Source: Rhizoclosmatium globosum
Taxonomy: Eukaryota > Chytridiomycota > Chytridiomycetes > Chytridiales > Chytriomycetaceae
NCBI GenBank assembly: GCA_002104985.1
Contig: MCGO01000009.1
Coordinates: 709,344 to 773,343, forward strand
Direction of reading: 5' to 3'
DNA length: 64,000 nucleotides
The notes beneath the pieces were generated by a model that saw only the letters and a program-made list of their open reading frames with translations, was not told where the DNA came from and did not search any database. Made by a program: the position numbers and the translations under genes. This document shows positions 33,907 through 44,923 of this stretch, one piece after another. Every line of letters starts with the position of its first letter. Positions within the stretch are counted from its first letter, which is position 1.

Positions 33907-33961
33907 TTTTGAGTTGGTTTCTCTGAAAAGAAAAAAAAAGAAAGAAAGAATAACGAGAGAA
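33907..33961. promoter_or_regulatory. 55-bp HAS1/SRD5A3 bidirectional promoter, copy 1 (others at 37931-37985 and 42165-42219)
   Basis: The same 55-bp spacer separates the two ATGs in all three copies of the pair. It contains GAGTTGGTTTCTCTGAAAAG, then an A/G run (AAAAAAAAAGAAAGAAAG) and ATAACGAGAGAA. The sequence is virtually identical in the three loci, so each chimera kept a native promoter. Confidence 0.6.
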
Positions 33962-36495
33962 ATGATCAGTTTCACTCCAATCGCACTGCTGCTACTGCGC
34001 GTATCTATTCGGCTGTTTTATGTGGGCGTAGCTGTGGTGGTGGTACTGCTGCACTGGAACCTGTTTGGGCTGCACCAGCTGACCAGCTATGGTAAGGTGC
34101 TTGCAGCTTCCACGTTGACAACGAAGCCTGCTTCTGTGAAGGAGACATACTATGCACGAGTATTGGATCGGATCAAGAGCCTCCATCTGCCCAAGCGATA
34201 CTTTACGCACTTTTACATTGTCGGCACTATTGGGTGCCTCCTGAGCTATTCAACCATCATTACACACTCAAACAAATGGCTTCTTGCATCGTCGTTGCCT
34301 GAAACTACACTTGCGATGGTATTCATGACGATTCAAGTGGTACGCCGGCTCGTTGAATGTCTGTTTGTTGTGAAGCAGTCACCCACGGCCAAAATGCACG
34401 TGTTCCACTATGTGAATGGGATTCTGTTTTATATCTTGACGCCGGTTGCTGTTGTGATTGACCAGATTATATACGAGCGGAATCAGGACAATGTCGACAG
34501 CCCGAAAGTGTTTTTGGAGGTGCTCGGGTCATCGAGTATCGCGCCGCAGCAAGCGATCGCGTGTATTTTGTTTATTGGAGCGAGTGGAATGCAGTCTGTT
34601 TGTCATTGGCAGTTGGCGAAATTGCGGTCAACACGCAGAGACTCCACAGTGCAGTCGCCTGCTACACCGCAATCCAAGGAGCAAATACAGACCTCATACA
34701 AGCTTCCCACCGAAGGACTGTTTCGACTTGTTAGCGCACCTCATTACTTTTTCGAGATTTTGATCTATGCCTCCATAGTTATTGCGCATGGCGGCACGAA
34801 TTTGACGTCGTGGCTGGTTCTTGGATGTGTTTCGATTGAGTTGGGAGTTGCAGCACATGACAATCACGAGTGGTATATAAAGGAATTTGGGAAAGACAGA
34901 ACCGGAGTGGTGATCATCTCGCCAACTCGTGAGCTTGCCCTCCAGATCTTTGGAGTCGCCAAAGAGCTGCTCAAGCACCACCACCAGACATTTGGTATTG
35001 TGATGGGAGGAGCGAACCGCAAGTCTGAGGCGGACCGTCTTGCGAAGGGTGTCAACTTGCTGGTTGCAACGCCAGGTCGTCTGCTGGATCACCTGCAGAA
35101 CACCAAGGGATTCATTTTCAAGAACCTGAAGATTCTGACGATTGACGAAGCCGATCGTATTCTTGAGGCTGGATTCGAGGAGGAAATGCACCAGATTATC
35201 AAGATTCTGCCATCAGGTTCGTTTAACTCTGGATTGCACCTCTCCTTCCCTATTCCTTTCCCTCTTTCCAGTGAATGCAATGAGCCAGTACACCCCTGAA
35301 ACAAAGAATTTGAGTGGGTAGTATGATCGGTAACTGGGACTGTGTTTCCATACTTGCAAGATAAGACAATCCAACGTTTGAGGCGACATTCATCATCCCA
35401 CGCAATGTCGTTATAGGTATTTGGATAACATGCCGAAGTTTACTCTACCCTTTTCCTTGTTCCTTCTCTTACTACTCTTTACATCATCCTTTGTGTCTGA
35501 TCTAAACCGAACTGTTAGAGCGCCAGACCATGTTATTTTCAGCCACCCAGACCACCAAGGTCAGCGATCTTGCCCGTGTCTCTCTCAAGAAGGCTCCGTT
35601 GTACATCAACGTCGATGAGCACAAAGAGAAGGCGACTGTTGAAGGTCTTGAGCAGGGATATGTTGTGTGTCCATCCGACAACCGGTTCCTGGTTCTGTTC
35701 ACGTTCCTCAAGAAAAACATGAAGAAGAAAAAGATTATTGTCTTCTTCAGTTCGTGTAATTCCGTCAAGTACCACGCTGAGCTGTTGAACTACATTGATA
35801 TCCCAGTTCTTGACCTCCATGGCCGACAGAAGCAGCAGAAGCGAACCAACACATTCTTTGAGTACGTGAATGCAGAGTCTGGAATCTTGCTGTGCACGGA
35901 CGTTGCTGCGCGTGGTTTGGACATTCCCGCTGTCGACTGGATTATTCAGTATGATCCACCTGATGATCCAAGAGACTATATCCACCGTGTTGGACGAACA
36001 GCTCGTGGCACCAACAAGAATGGACGTGCTCTTCTTTTCCTCCTTCCAAGCGAACTTGGATTCCTCCGATACCTCAAACACGCCAAGGTTCCTTTGAACG
36101 AGTACCAGTTCCCGCCAAGCAAGATTGCGAATGTGCAGTCGCAGCTGGAGAAGCTTGTGTCCAAGAACTACTACCTGCACAAGAGTGCTACCGATGGATA
36201 CCGATCGTACTTGCAAGCATACGCATCGCATGCGCTCAAGAAGGTGTTTGATGTGACGGCTCTTGATCTGCAGAAGGTTGCCAAGGCGTTTGGATTCTCT
36301 GTTCCACCCAAGGTGAACAATCTGTTGATTGGAGCGAGTGGGAAGTCGGATCGTAAGGACAGGCGGACGGGGGACAAGCAGTTCGGCAGTGGATTCAAAA
36401 AGGCTGCTGAAGGCAAAGAGTTTTATGCCAAGCAGCGAGGGATGATTGATGAAGGGGGCCGCAAGAGTGCTGATGGAAGGCAATGGGGTCGCTAA
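33962..36495 (+). CDS. chimera: SRD5A3-like polyprenol reductase fused in frame to the 3' half of HAS1
   Basis: Bases 33962-34898 encode the SRD5A3-like protein ([16 protein letters not shown], and [20 protein letters not shown]). They lack only the last ~14 residues (KVPKGWKRMIPYLY in the intact copies). From 34899 the frame continues directly into HAS1 at [16 protein letters not shown] and runs to a HAS1 splice site (CCATCAG|GTTCGT at 35217; GTTAGT in intact copies). It resumes at AGCGCC near 35519 and reaches the HAS1 stop (36495). The helicase part keeps motifs Ia-VI but lacks the Q motif and the Walker A GSGKT. ATPase activity is therefore unlikely. Membrane topology would place a HAS1 fragment after the reductase C-terminus. 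It could also be an unexpressed recombination product. Confidence 0.8.
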
Positions 36496-37022
36496 TGGTT
36501 ATATTGATGTTATGAACCACAAGAATAAATTTCTTTTAAAACGACTCAAACGAGGAACTTCTTTTCAAATAGAAAGGAGAAAGGACTTGCCGCTGATCTG
36601 AAGGCATCTAAACCAAAACCGATCCTTTCGCGATGCCCTGATTGTTTCAGTTCGATTCATCCTCAATCTGATGATGTTTGCCTGCTACTCCCTCCCTCTT
36701 TTCAGAATTCTTCCATCTCGTCAAGTGATCCATATCTGGGTTTCTTCTCCACTTGTTTGGATATAAGGCACCGTTCTATAGTGATTTGTTCATTCCCAAA
36801 CAATACAGCTCGAGCCCACCTTAATGGCAGTTTAAATAGAATCCCTTCAACAAGACAACAAAATTCTTCTCAAAAACAAAAATTTACATAAAATAATCAT
36901 GGGACTTCCATTATACTCTCAAACACAGGCAAAGAATAAATATTGTTATAAAAATTATAAAATACAGACATAACGAAAAAAAGGAACCATCTGATTTGTT
37001 TGCCACAAATTTATGACAATTA
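36496..37022. other. intergenic between convergent chimeras, nothing recognised
   Basis: A 527-bp AT-rich spacer with AATAAA-like sites on both strands (for example AATAAATTTC just after the HAS1 stop at 36524). No coding signal or repeat noted. Confidence 0.45.
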
Positions 37023-37930
37023 TTAATACTTCAGGGGTATTAACTCATGTGGATTCTCTGCCATACTCACATCATCCACAAAACAAAGTGATAAATTAGT
37101 CACCTTAGCACCATAATGCCCTGCCCAACAATTTTTATCCTTTCCTTGCCATATAAAGATAATTGTGTCAACACGCCCCCTAGTGAGCACACCAATAGGA
37201 AATGCAACAACCTTGCTAAACAACGACCAATTTGTTCCAGCAGGTAGAGTTACTGGTTGATCAACCAAATGTTTTTCTTTGTCATCAAACTTAACACTGC
37301 ATTTGAATTCAGCTTCTTGGTCATGTCGAGAAGCAACCCTGTTGAAGGATGAATCAGGTCACAGACAGTAAAGCTTTTTCACTCACCAAAACTCAATGCG
37401 AATTCCATAAATTGTTTTTTTGAATGATTCTGTTGGGATGTGCATAACTGATATGGTCTGACTGAGGGAACTGTACATGTAACTAGAAGCAAATGCCACT
37501 TTCACTTCAGGATGCGGATGAGAAATACGTGCAATTCCCTAAAATATAATGATTTAGTATTAGTGTACTACTCCTGGGTATTTACTTCTCCAATGCCATC
37601 AACTTGCAACTCTCCATCTTTCATTGTCCAAACTGTCCTTACTGTGTCTGAACCATCATCAACCAAGTTCCCACAACGCAACTGGTTGGCAAAAATCCCT
37701 TCATCGTCTTCCTCTGGAAGCTCTTCTCCATCATCATCCTCATCCTCATCCTCCCCTTCATCAGCCTCCTCCTCCTCATCGTCTTCCTCATCTTCCTCCT
37801 CTTCCTCCTCGTGCACAGGAACCTCCTCAATCTTCTGTTTCTTTACTGGCTGCTGCTGCTGCTTGCCATGTTTCTGGGTCTGCTGCACCTGCTTTGAGGC
37901 CTTGGAAACCTGGTCTGAAGGCCGTTTCAT
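37023..37930 (-). CDS. chimera: HAS1 N-terminal acidic region fused to an F-box-associated (FBA) domain
   Basis: Exons 37930-37586, 37538-37387, 37338-37023. Residues 1 to about 80 are the HAS1 N-terminus ([14 protein letters not shown] to [10 protein letters not shown]), under the HAS1-type promoter. The sequence then switches to non-HAS1 protein: NQLRCGNLVDDGSD, VKVAFASSYMYSS, AEFKCSVKFDD, NWSLFSKVVAFPIG and CWAGHYGAKVTNLSLCF. The order of segments and the WAGxYGxxVTN ending are hallmarks of the FBA/sugar-binding fold of FBXO2/FBXO6-type proteins. No F-box is present; the HAS1 piece has replaced the N-terminus. FBA domains bind N-glycans or glycoproteins in animals. The role here is unknown, and a nuclear/nucleolar signal from HAS1 may redirect it. 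Confidence 0.75.
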
Positions 37931-37985
37931 TTTTGAGTTGGTTTCTCTGAAAAGAAAAAAAAAGAAAGAAAGAATAACGAGAGAA

Positions 37986-38966
37986 ATGATCAGTTTCACA
38001 CCAATCGCACTGCTGCTACTGCGCGTATCTATTCGGCTGTTTTATGTGGGCGTAGCTGTGGTGGTGGTACTGCTGCACTGGAACTTGTTTGGGCTGCACC
38101 AACTGACCAGCTATGGGAAGGTGCTTGCAGCTTCCACGTTGACAACGAAGCCTTCTCCTACGAACGAGAAGTACTATACACGAGTATTGGATCGGATCAA
38201 GAGCCTCCATCTGCCCAAGCGATACTTTACGCACTTTTACATTGTCGGCACTATTGGGTGCCTCCTGAGCTATTCAACCATCATTACGCACTCAAACAAA
38301 TGGCTTCTTGCAGCGTCGTTGCCTGAAACTACACTTTCGATGGTATTCATGACGATTCAAGTGGTACGCCGGCTCGTTGAATGTCTGTTTGTTGTGAAGC
38401 AGTCGCCCACGGCCAAAATGCACGTGTTCCACTATGTGAATGGGATTCTGTTTTACATCTTGACGCCGGTGGCTATTGTGATTGACCAGATTATATACGA
38501 GCGGAATCAGGACAATGTCGACAGCCCGAAAGTGTTTTTGGAGGTGCTCGGGTCATCGAGTATCGCACCCCAGCATGTGATCGCGTGTATTTTGTTTATT
38601 GGAGCGAGTGGAATGCAGTCTGTTTGTCATTGGCAGTTGGCGAAATTGCGGTCAACACGGAGAGACTCCACAGTGCAGTCGCCTGCTACACCGCAATCCA
38701 AGGAGCAAATACAGACCTCATACAGGCTTCCCACCGAGGGACTGTTTCGACTTGTTAGCGCGCCTCATTACTTTTTCGAGATTTTGATCTATGCCTCCAT
38801 TGTTATTGCGCATGGCGGCACGAATTTGACGTCGTGGCTGGTTCTTGGATGTGTTTCGATTGAGCTGGGAGTTGCAGCACATGATAACCGTGGGTGGTAT
38901 ATAAAGGAATTCGGGAAAGACAAGGTCCCCAAAGGATGGAAGCGAATGATACCCCATATTTATTGA
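37986..38966 (+). CDS. SRD5A3/DFG10-like polyprenol (polyprenal) reductase, intact copy
   Basis: A single-exon 326-residue protein from ATG 37986. It has at least six hydrophobic segments ([99 protein letters not shown]). The C-terminal steroid-5-alpha-reductase signature is [18 protein letters not shown] with a basic RMIP end. The family acts in the ER to make dolichol from polyprenol, supplying lipid carrier for N-glycosylation and for O-mannosylation (PMT). Paired head-to-head with the HAS1-FBA chimera. Confidence 0.85.
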   Translation: MISFTPIALLLLRVSIRLFYVGVAVVVVLLHWNLFGLHQLTSYGKVLAASTLTTKPSPTNEKYYTRVLDRIKSLHLPKRYFTHFYIVGTIGCLLSYSTIITHSNKWLLAASLPETTLSMVFMTIQVVRRLVECLFVVKQSPTAKMHVFHYVNGILFYILTPVAIVIDQIIYERNQDNVDSPKVFLEVLGSSSIAPQHVIACILFIGASGMQSVCHWQLAKLRSTRRDSTVQSPATPQSKEQIQTSYRLPTEGLFRLVSAPHYFFEILIYASIVIAHGGTNLTSWLVLGCVSIELGVAAHDNRGWYIKEFGKDKVPKGWKRMIPHIY

Positions 38967-39035
38967 ATGTTCAATATGAAAAATAATAAACAACCCCATT
39001 CCAGCGTGTACCATCAGATAAGATCAATATTTCCT

Positions 39036-41119
39036 TCATTCCTTCACCTTGATGTGATATGTCTCCAATGCCTTTTCACCCACCAAGGTTGGACTACCCG
39101 CAAACAAATCACCACCCTTCAATTTTGGGAACGCGATCACATCTCGAATACTCGAAGCACCACAAAGGATACTCACGAACCGATCAAACCCAAGCGCAAT
39201 ACCTCCATGTGGCGGGCAACCGAACCGCAATGCATCCAACAAATGTCCAAAGTCGGTTTGAATCTTTTCATCGCTCAGTTTCAGGATCTGGGAGAGGATA
39301 TAGCGTTGGGTGTCAGGATTGTGTGCACGAATGCTTCCGCCTCCAATTTCACAGCCATTTAAGACAATATCGTAGTGCTGTGCGCGGCAGAGCTGTGGGT
39401 TTGTGCGGAGATGATGCGCGTCTTCCTCCATTGGGGCAGTGAAGGGATGGTGTGTTGCTTCAAGAACGGCTGCACCAGGTCCAGAGGCGGGCTCAGCGAC
39501 AGGAGTGAAGAGTGGGAAATCAACAACCCACAAAAAGTTCCATTGATCTGGCGGAATCACAAGAACATTGGATTCAACCATAGTTTTTGCAGTGATAAGT
39601 CTGGTGCGCCCCATAATTGTGTGTCCTCCAAGATATCCAGGTTTCCTCTGGTTCAAAAAGACCAAGTCTCCAGGTTGAGCATTGATGTGCGAGTAGAAGG
39701 CTGGGCTGATGGTGAAATCGGAAGCGAAACCATTGGCCCAAGAAGTCAAGTTCTCAGATTTAACGTTGCGTGCTACCAAATCACGAGGTGAAACTGATCC
39801 TCCATAGTATGGGAAAGATTCTTGCTGAATTGTGTTGAGAATAGAAGCGACTTTCTTTGAGTTGAGAAGCTTTGATCCATTTGGAACTACAATTGCTTCA
39901 AACATGTTGCGTGATGCGTCAGCAGCAGACGGATTCGCTTCAAAAAACGCGGAAACATTTTGGACTTCCAGACCGTATCTCGTGTCAGGTTTATCGGATC
40001 CATATCGGCTCATGGCTTCGTTATAGGTTATTACACGAAATGGAGACGAAATTTCGGTATGCATAATGTCTTTCCATACTTTGCAGATCTGATGAGTAAG
40101 TCAGCTTTTTTGGTACAGTTCATGAAAAAGAGAATTGACGCAAACCATTCTCTCAATCAAGCCCATAATGTCGCGCTGCTTGACAAAGGACATTTCAAGA
40201 TCCACTTGAGTAAATTCTTGCTGGCGGTCAGCCCCTACCGCTTCATCTCTGAAGCATCGGGCAAACTGGAAGTACTTTTCCACTCCTCCTGCCATTAGAA
40301 CCTAGCATTCTAATTGGTAAAAAGGAAAACAGGTTGTAGGCAATCGAACCTGCTTAAACTGTTGAGGGGACTGAGGAAGGGCGAAGAACATGCCCTTTGT
40401 GCGGGTTGGAACCAGAAATTCTCTCGCACCTTCAGGTGTTGATTTGAAGAGACAAGGCGTCTCGACTTCAATGAAACCCTCGTCATTGAGCAGAGAGCGA
40501 ATAGTGAAAGCAGTTTTCGAGCGTGTCTGTAAGTTACTTGCGAGCCAGGGCTGTCGCAGTTCGATGTATCTGTATTTCAGCAGAGTTTCATCGTTTGGGC
40601 GCGTTGCTGAACCGGGCGCAAGAGCCTGTTTTTGGGAGTCAGTTTTCGCAGATTTCTTCTTGGATGCGATCAGATGAACAGCCAGTCAGTCACCTTTTGG
40701 TGGGTGTCGAAGGGCAGGGCATCGGCCTTGTTGAGCAGTTCGAATTTGTCAACATTCAGTTCGAGCGAGTTTCCTGCGCCGTGTTTTGCTCGAAGTGTTC
40801 CAACGACGCGGACAACAGACTCGGGCGAGGCATCGAGAAGCGCGGCACTGTGATTGAATTGAATTGAAAGTAGTTAGCCCTAACCCTAAGTCGCACTCGG
40901 TAGTCACCTTGCCGCCTCGTCCGTGGCCACGAGCTGCACCGTGCCCGTCCAGTCCCGCAACGATCCAAACACAAGCGATGTTCCGATCCGCTTGGGCCGT
41001 CCACCGAGCCAGCCAGCCACTTGGACAACACTGCCTGCACCGGCTGCAGTTGCACTGCCAATGTTGATGCGTGCTGGTTGCGCTGCTGTTGATAACGCTC
41101 GTCGAACGAAATGACTCAT
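39036..41119 (-). CDS. mitochondrial aspartyl-tRNA synthetase (bacterial type)
   Basis: ATG 41119 with a presequence ([18 protein letters not shown]), then an OB-fold anticodon-binding domain ([29 protein letters not shown]). The class II catalytic core follows: motif 1 region ([19 protein letters not shown]); the [12 protein letters not shown] loop; motif 2 [20 protein letters not shown] with the bacterial-type insertion ([30 protein letters not shown]); and motif 3 [14 protein letters not shown]. It charges mitochondrial tRNA-Asp. Five or so exons. It is the only single-copy gene inside the triplicated block, sitting between the two intact SRD5A3-like genes that converge on it. Confidence 0.92.
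40874..40891. repeat. short interstitial telomeric repeat, (CCCTAA)2, in a DARS2-type gene intron
   Basis: AGCCCTAACCCTAAG lies within the first intron of the mitochondrial Asp-tRNA synthetase gene. Two units only, so chance is possible. However, it sits inside a rearranged block, and TTAGGG marks many other junctions nearer the telomere. Confidence 0.5.
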
Positions 41120-41183
41120 TCTTCCACTTTTGATGATAAAAAGAAAAGGATAAGCATTATAAGTACAGTAAACTTAAATTACT

Positions 41184-42164
41184 TTAATACAAGTAAGGTA
41201 TCATTCGCTTCCATCCTTTGGGCACCTTGTCTTTACCGAATTCCTTTATATACCACTCGCGATTATCATGTGCTGCAACTCCCAGCTCAATCGAAACACA
41301 TCCAAGAACCAGCCAAGACGTCAAATTCGTGCCGCTATGCGCAATCACTATGGAGGCATAGATCAAAATCTCAAAAAAGTAATGAGGCGCGCTAACAAGT
41401 CGAAACAGTCCTTCGGTAGGAAGCTTGTATGAGGTCAGTTTTTGCTCCTTGGATTGCGGTGTAGCAGGCGACTGCACTGTGGAGTCTCTCCGTGTTGACC
41501 GTAATTTCGCCAACTGCCAATGACAAACGGACTGCATCCCACTCGCTCCAATAAACAAAATACACGCGATCACTTGCTGGGGTGCGATACTCGATGACCC
41601 GAGCACCTCCAAAAACACCTTCGGGCTGTCGACATTATCCTGATTCCGCTCGTATATAATCTGGTCAATCACAACAGCCACCGGTGTCAAGATATAAAAC
41701 AGAATCCCATTCACATAGTGGAACACGTGCATTTTGGCCGTGGGTGACTGCTTCACAACAAACAGACATTCAACGAGCCGGCGTACCACTTGAATCGTCA
41801 TGAATACCATCGCAAGTGTAGTTTCAGGCAACGACGCTGCAAGAAGCCATTTGTTTGAGTGCGTAATGATGGTTGAATAGCTTAGGAGGCACCCAATAGT
41901 GCCGACAATGTAAAAGTGCGTAAAGTATCGCTTGGGCAGATGGAGGCTCTTGATCCGATCCAATACTCGTGCATAGTACTTCTCGTTCGTAGGAGAAGGC
42001 TTCGTTGTCAACGTGGAAGCTGCAAGCACCTTCCCATAGCTGGTCAGTTGGTGCAGCCCAAACAAGTTCCAGTGCAGCAGTACCACCACCACAGCTACGC
42101 CCACATAAAACAGCCGAATAGATACGCGCAGTAGCAGCAGTGCGATTGGTGTGAAACTGATCAT
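41184..42164 (-). CDS. SRD5A3/DFG10-like polyprenol reductase, second intact copy (inverted)
   Basis: ATG 42164, 326 residues, intronless. Nearly identical to the plus-strand copy at 37986-38966, with substitutions such as YAR for YTR and [14 protein letters not shown] for HDNRGW. It keeps the full C-terminus KVPKGWKRMIPYLY, which the chimera at 33962 has lost. Same ER reductase prediction. It pairs head-to-head with intact HAS1 copy 2 through the conserved 55-bp promoter. It and the copy at 37986 form arms of an inverted repeat around the Asp-tRNA synthetase gene. Confidence 0.88.
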   Translation of the reverse strand: MISFTPIALLLLRVSIRLFYVGVAVVVVLLHWNLFGLHQLTSYGKVLAASTLTTKPSPTNEKYYARVLDRIKSLHLPKRYFTHFYIVGTIGCLLSYSTIITHSNKWLLAASLPETTLAMVFMTIQVVRRLVECLFVVKQSPTAKMHVFHYVNGILFYILTPVAVVIDQIIYERNQDNVDSPKVFLEVLGSSSIAPQQVIACILFIGASGMQSVCHWQLAKLRSTRRDSTVQSPATPQSKEQKLTSYKLPTEGLFRLVSAPHYFFEILIYASIVIAHSGTNLTSWLVLGCVSIELGVAAHDNREWYIKEFGKDKVPKGWKRMIPYLY

Positions 42165-42219
42165 TTCTCTCGTTATTCTTTCTTTCTTTTTTTTTCTTTT
42201 CAGAGAAACCAACTCAAAA

Positions 42220-44572
42220 ATGAAACGGCCTTCAGACCAGGTTTCCAAGGCCTCAAAGCAGGTGCAGCAGACCCAGAAACATGGAAAGCAGCAGCAGCAG
42301 CAGCCAGTAAAGAAACAGAAGATTGAGGAGGTTCCTGTGCATGAGGAGGAAGAGGAGGAAGATGAGGAGGAAGATGAGGAAGATGAGGAAGACGATGAGG
42401 ATGAGGCTGATGAAGGGGAGGATGATGATGAGGATGATGGTGAGGAGCTGCCAGAGGAAGACGATGAAGGGGATGATGAAGGGCAGGATGATCAAGAGGA
42501 TGATGAGGACGAGGAAGACAACGCGGGTGAGAATGTCGATGTTCTGGCTGAGCTTGAAGGTACTGCCAACCCCTTTTATACTGCCACCTACTAATCAAGT
42601 ACCAGGCGAATCCAATGCGGAACCCGAGGTTGTCAATCGCGACTTTGCAGCTCTCAAAGTCACTGAAAACACAGCCAAGGCAATTGCCGAAATGGGATTC
42701 AAAACAATGACAGAAGTGCAGGCCAGAAGTATTCCTCCTGCCATGACTGGACGCGATATTCTCGGTGCTGCAAAGACTGGTGCGTTCCCGTTTCTTTTGG
42801 TTTCGCGAAAAGTCCCCGAAGTTGAATCACTTCCCTTTTTTTCTTTGCCAATTTTGGATCCCAAAAACTCACTCCCAACTCTCTTTTCCTCTGCATGCAG
42901 GATCCGGAAAGACTCTTGCATTCTTGATCCCTGCCATTGAGCTGCTGTGTCGGTTAAAGTTCAAGCCACGAAATGGAACCGGAGTGGTGATCATCTCGCC
43001 AACTCGTGAGCTTGCCCTCCAGATCTTTGGAGTCGCCAAAGAGCTGCTCAAGCACCACCACCAGACATTTGGTATTGTGATGGGAGGAGCGAACCGCAAG
43101 TCTGAGGCGGACCGTCTTGCGAAGGGTGTCAACTTGCTGGTTGCAACGCCAGGTCGTCTGCTGGATCACCTGCAGAACACCAAGGGATTCATTTTCAAGA
43201 ACCTGAAGATTCTGACAATTGACGAAGCCGATCGTATTCTTGAGGCTGGATTTGAGGAGGAAATGCACCAGATTATCAAGATTCTGCCATCAGGTTAGTT
43301 AAACTCTGGTTTGCACCTCTCCTTCCCTATTCTTTTCCCTCTTTCCCGTGAATGCAATGAGCCAGTACACCCCTGAAACAAAGAATTTGAGTGGGTAGTA
43401 TGATCGGTAACTGGGACTGTGTTCCCATACTTGCAAGATAAGACAATCCAACGTTTGAGGCGACATTCATCATCCCACGCAATGTCGTTATAGGTATTTG
43501 GATAACATGCCGAAGTTTTCTCTACCCTTTTCCTGGTTCCCTCTCTTATTACTCTGTACGTCATCCTTTGTGTCTGATCTAAACTGAACCATTAGAGCGC
43601 CAGACAATGTTATTTTCAGCCACCCAGACCACCAAGGTCAGCGATCTTGCGCGTGTCTCTCTCAAGAAGGCTCCGTTGTACATCAACGTCGATGAGCACA
43701 AAGAGAAGGCGACTGTTGAAGGTCTTGAGCAGGGATACGTTGTGTGTCCATCCGACAACCGGTTCCTGGTTCTGTTCACATTCCTCAAGAAGAACATGAA
43801 GAAGAAAAAGATTATCGTCTTCTTCAGTTCGTGTAATTCCGTCAAGTACCACGCTGAGCTGTTGAACTACATTGATATCCCAGTTCTTGACCTCCATGGC
43901 CGACAGAAGCAGCAGAAGCGAACCAACACATTCTTTGAGTACGTGAATGCGGAGTCTGGAATCTTGCTGTGCACGGACGTTGCTGCGCGTGGTTTGGACA
44001 TTCCCGCTGTCGACTGGATTATTCAGTATGATCCACCTGATGATCCAAGAGACTATATCCACCGTGTTGGACGAACAGCTCGTGGCACCAACAAGAATGG
44101 ACGTGCTCTTCTTTTCCTCCTTCCAAGCGAACTTGGATTCCTCCGATACCTGAAACACGCCAAGGTTCCTTTGAACGAGTACCAGTTCCCACCAAGCAAG
44201 ATTGCGAACGTGCAGTCGCAGCTGGAGAAGCTTGTGTCCAAGAACTACTACCTGCACAAGAGTGCTACCGATGGATACCGATCGTACTTGCAAGCATACG
44301 CATCGCATGCGCTCAAGAAGGTGTTTGATGTTACGGCTCTTGATCTTCAGAAGGTTGCCAAGGCGTTTGGATTCTCTGTTCCACCCAAGGTGAACAATCT
44401 GTTGATTGGCGCGAGTGGGAAGACGGATCGCAAGGACAGGCGGACGGGGGACAAGCAGTTCGGAAGTGGATTCAAGAAGGCTGCGGAAGGCAAAGAGTTT
44501 TATGCCAAGCAGCGAGGGATGATCGATGAAGGGGGCCGCAAGAGTGCTGATGGAAGGCAGTGGGGTCGCTAA
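42220..44572 (+). CDS. HAS1: HAS1/DDX18 DEAD-box RNA helicase, intact copy 2
   Basis: Exons 42220-42559, 42606-42779, 42901-43293, 43596-44572. All core motifs are as in copy 1 (AAKTGSGKT across intron 2, [25 protein letters not shown]). The C-terminal 320 residues look identical to copy 1. The acidic tract differs in length (an [15 protein letters not shown] variant), and the Gln run has five Gln rather than four. Introns are conserved in position and mostly in sequence. Two functional copies of a ribosome-biogenesis helicase in one 13-kb block suggest a recent duplication or ongoing gene conversion. Confidence 0.95.
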
Positions 44573-44923
44573 TGGTTATGATGATGTATGAACCACAAGA
44601 ATAAACTGCTTAGTTTTCTGATCTAAACCGTTTGACAAAACCAGAGTACCTTATAATTAAAAATACTAAGGAGACCCCTGAAATAACAAAGGTACTTAAC
44701 AATGAGAGGAGGAAGAGAATGATAAGGACATAATATCAAAATATCAAAATTAAAAGTGAAGTGCCAGAACTTAGACATGATAAGTTTATGTGTGAAACTG
44801 GACGTCTGTCGAGTGCTGATAAAATGGTATGGTGATGATATTTATTATGGTGTCATAAAACTCTGGTGTCGAACGTAAGTGTCTGTCATGTGTTTCTTGT
44901 CCTTTAACTTGACTATCTTACAG

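Larger units (their letters stand above)
33540..44572. repeat. segmental duplication block: three copies of the HAS1-SRD5A3 head-to-head unit
   Basis: Unit 1 is HAS1 (minus, 31557-33906) with SRD5A3 (plus, 33962, fused). Unit 2 is the HAS1 exon-1 fragment (minus, to 37930) with SRD5A3 (plus, 37986-38966). Unit 3 is SRD5A3 (minus, 41184-42164) with HAS1 (plus, 42220-44572). Units 1 and 2 are direct repeats; unit 3 is inverted. The detached HAS1 3' half at 34899-36495 is a fourth partial helicase copy. Confidence 0.9.

Noticed and set aside
35539..36483. Long minus-strand open frame opposite HAS1 exon 4 (also at 31971-32513 and 43616-44308)
   Set aside because: Recurs antisense to every HAS1 copy because of codon composition; no domain, and the sense frame is a full helicase.
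40330..40362. Possible tRNA T-loop (GGTTCGATTGCC on the minus strand) in the Asp-tRNA synthetase gene
   Set aside because: No T-stem pairing, A-box or cloverleaf around it.
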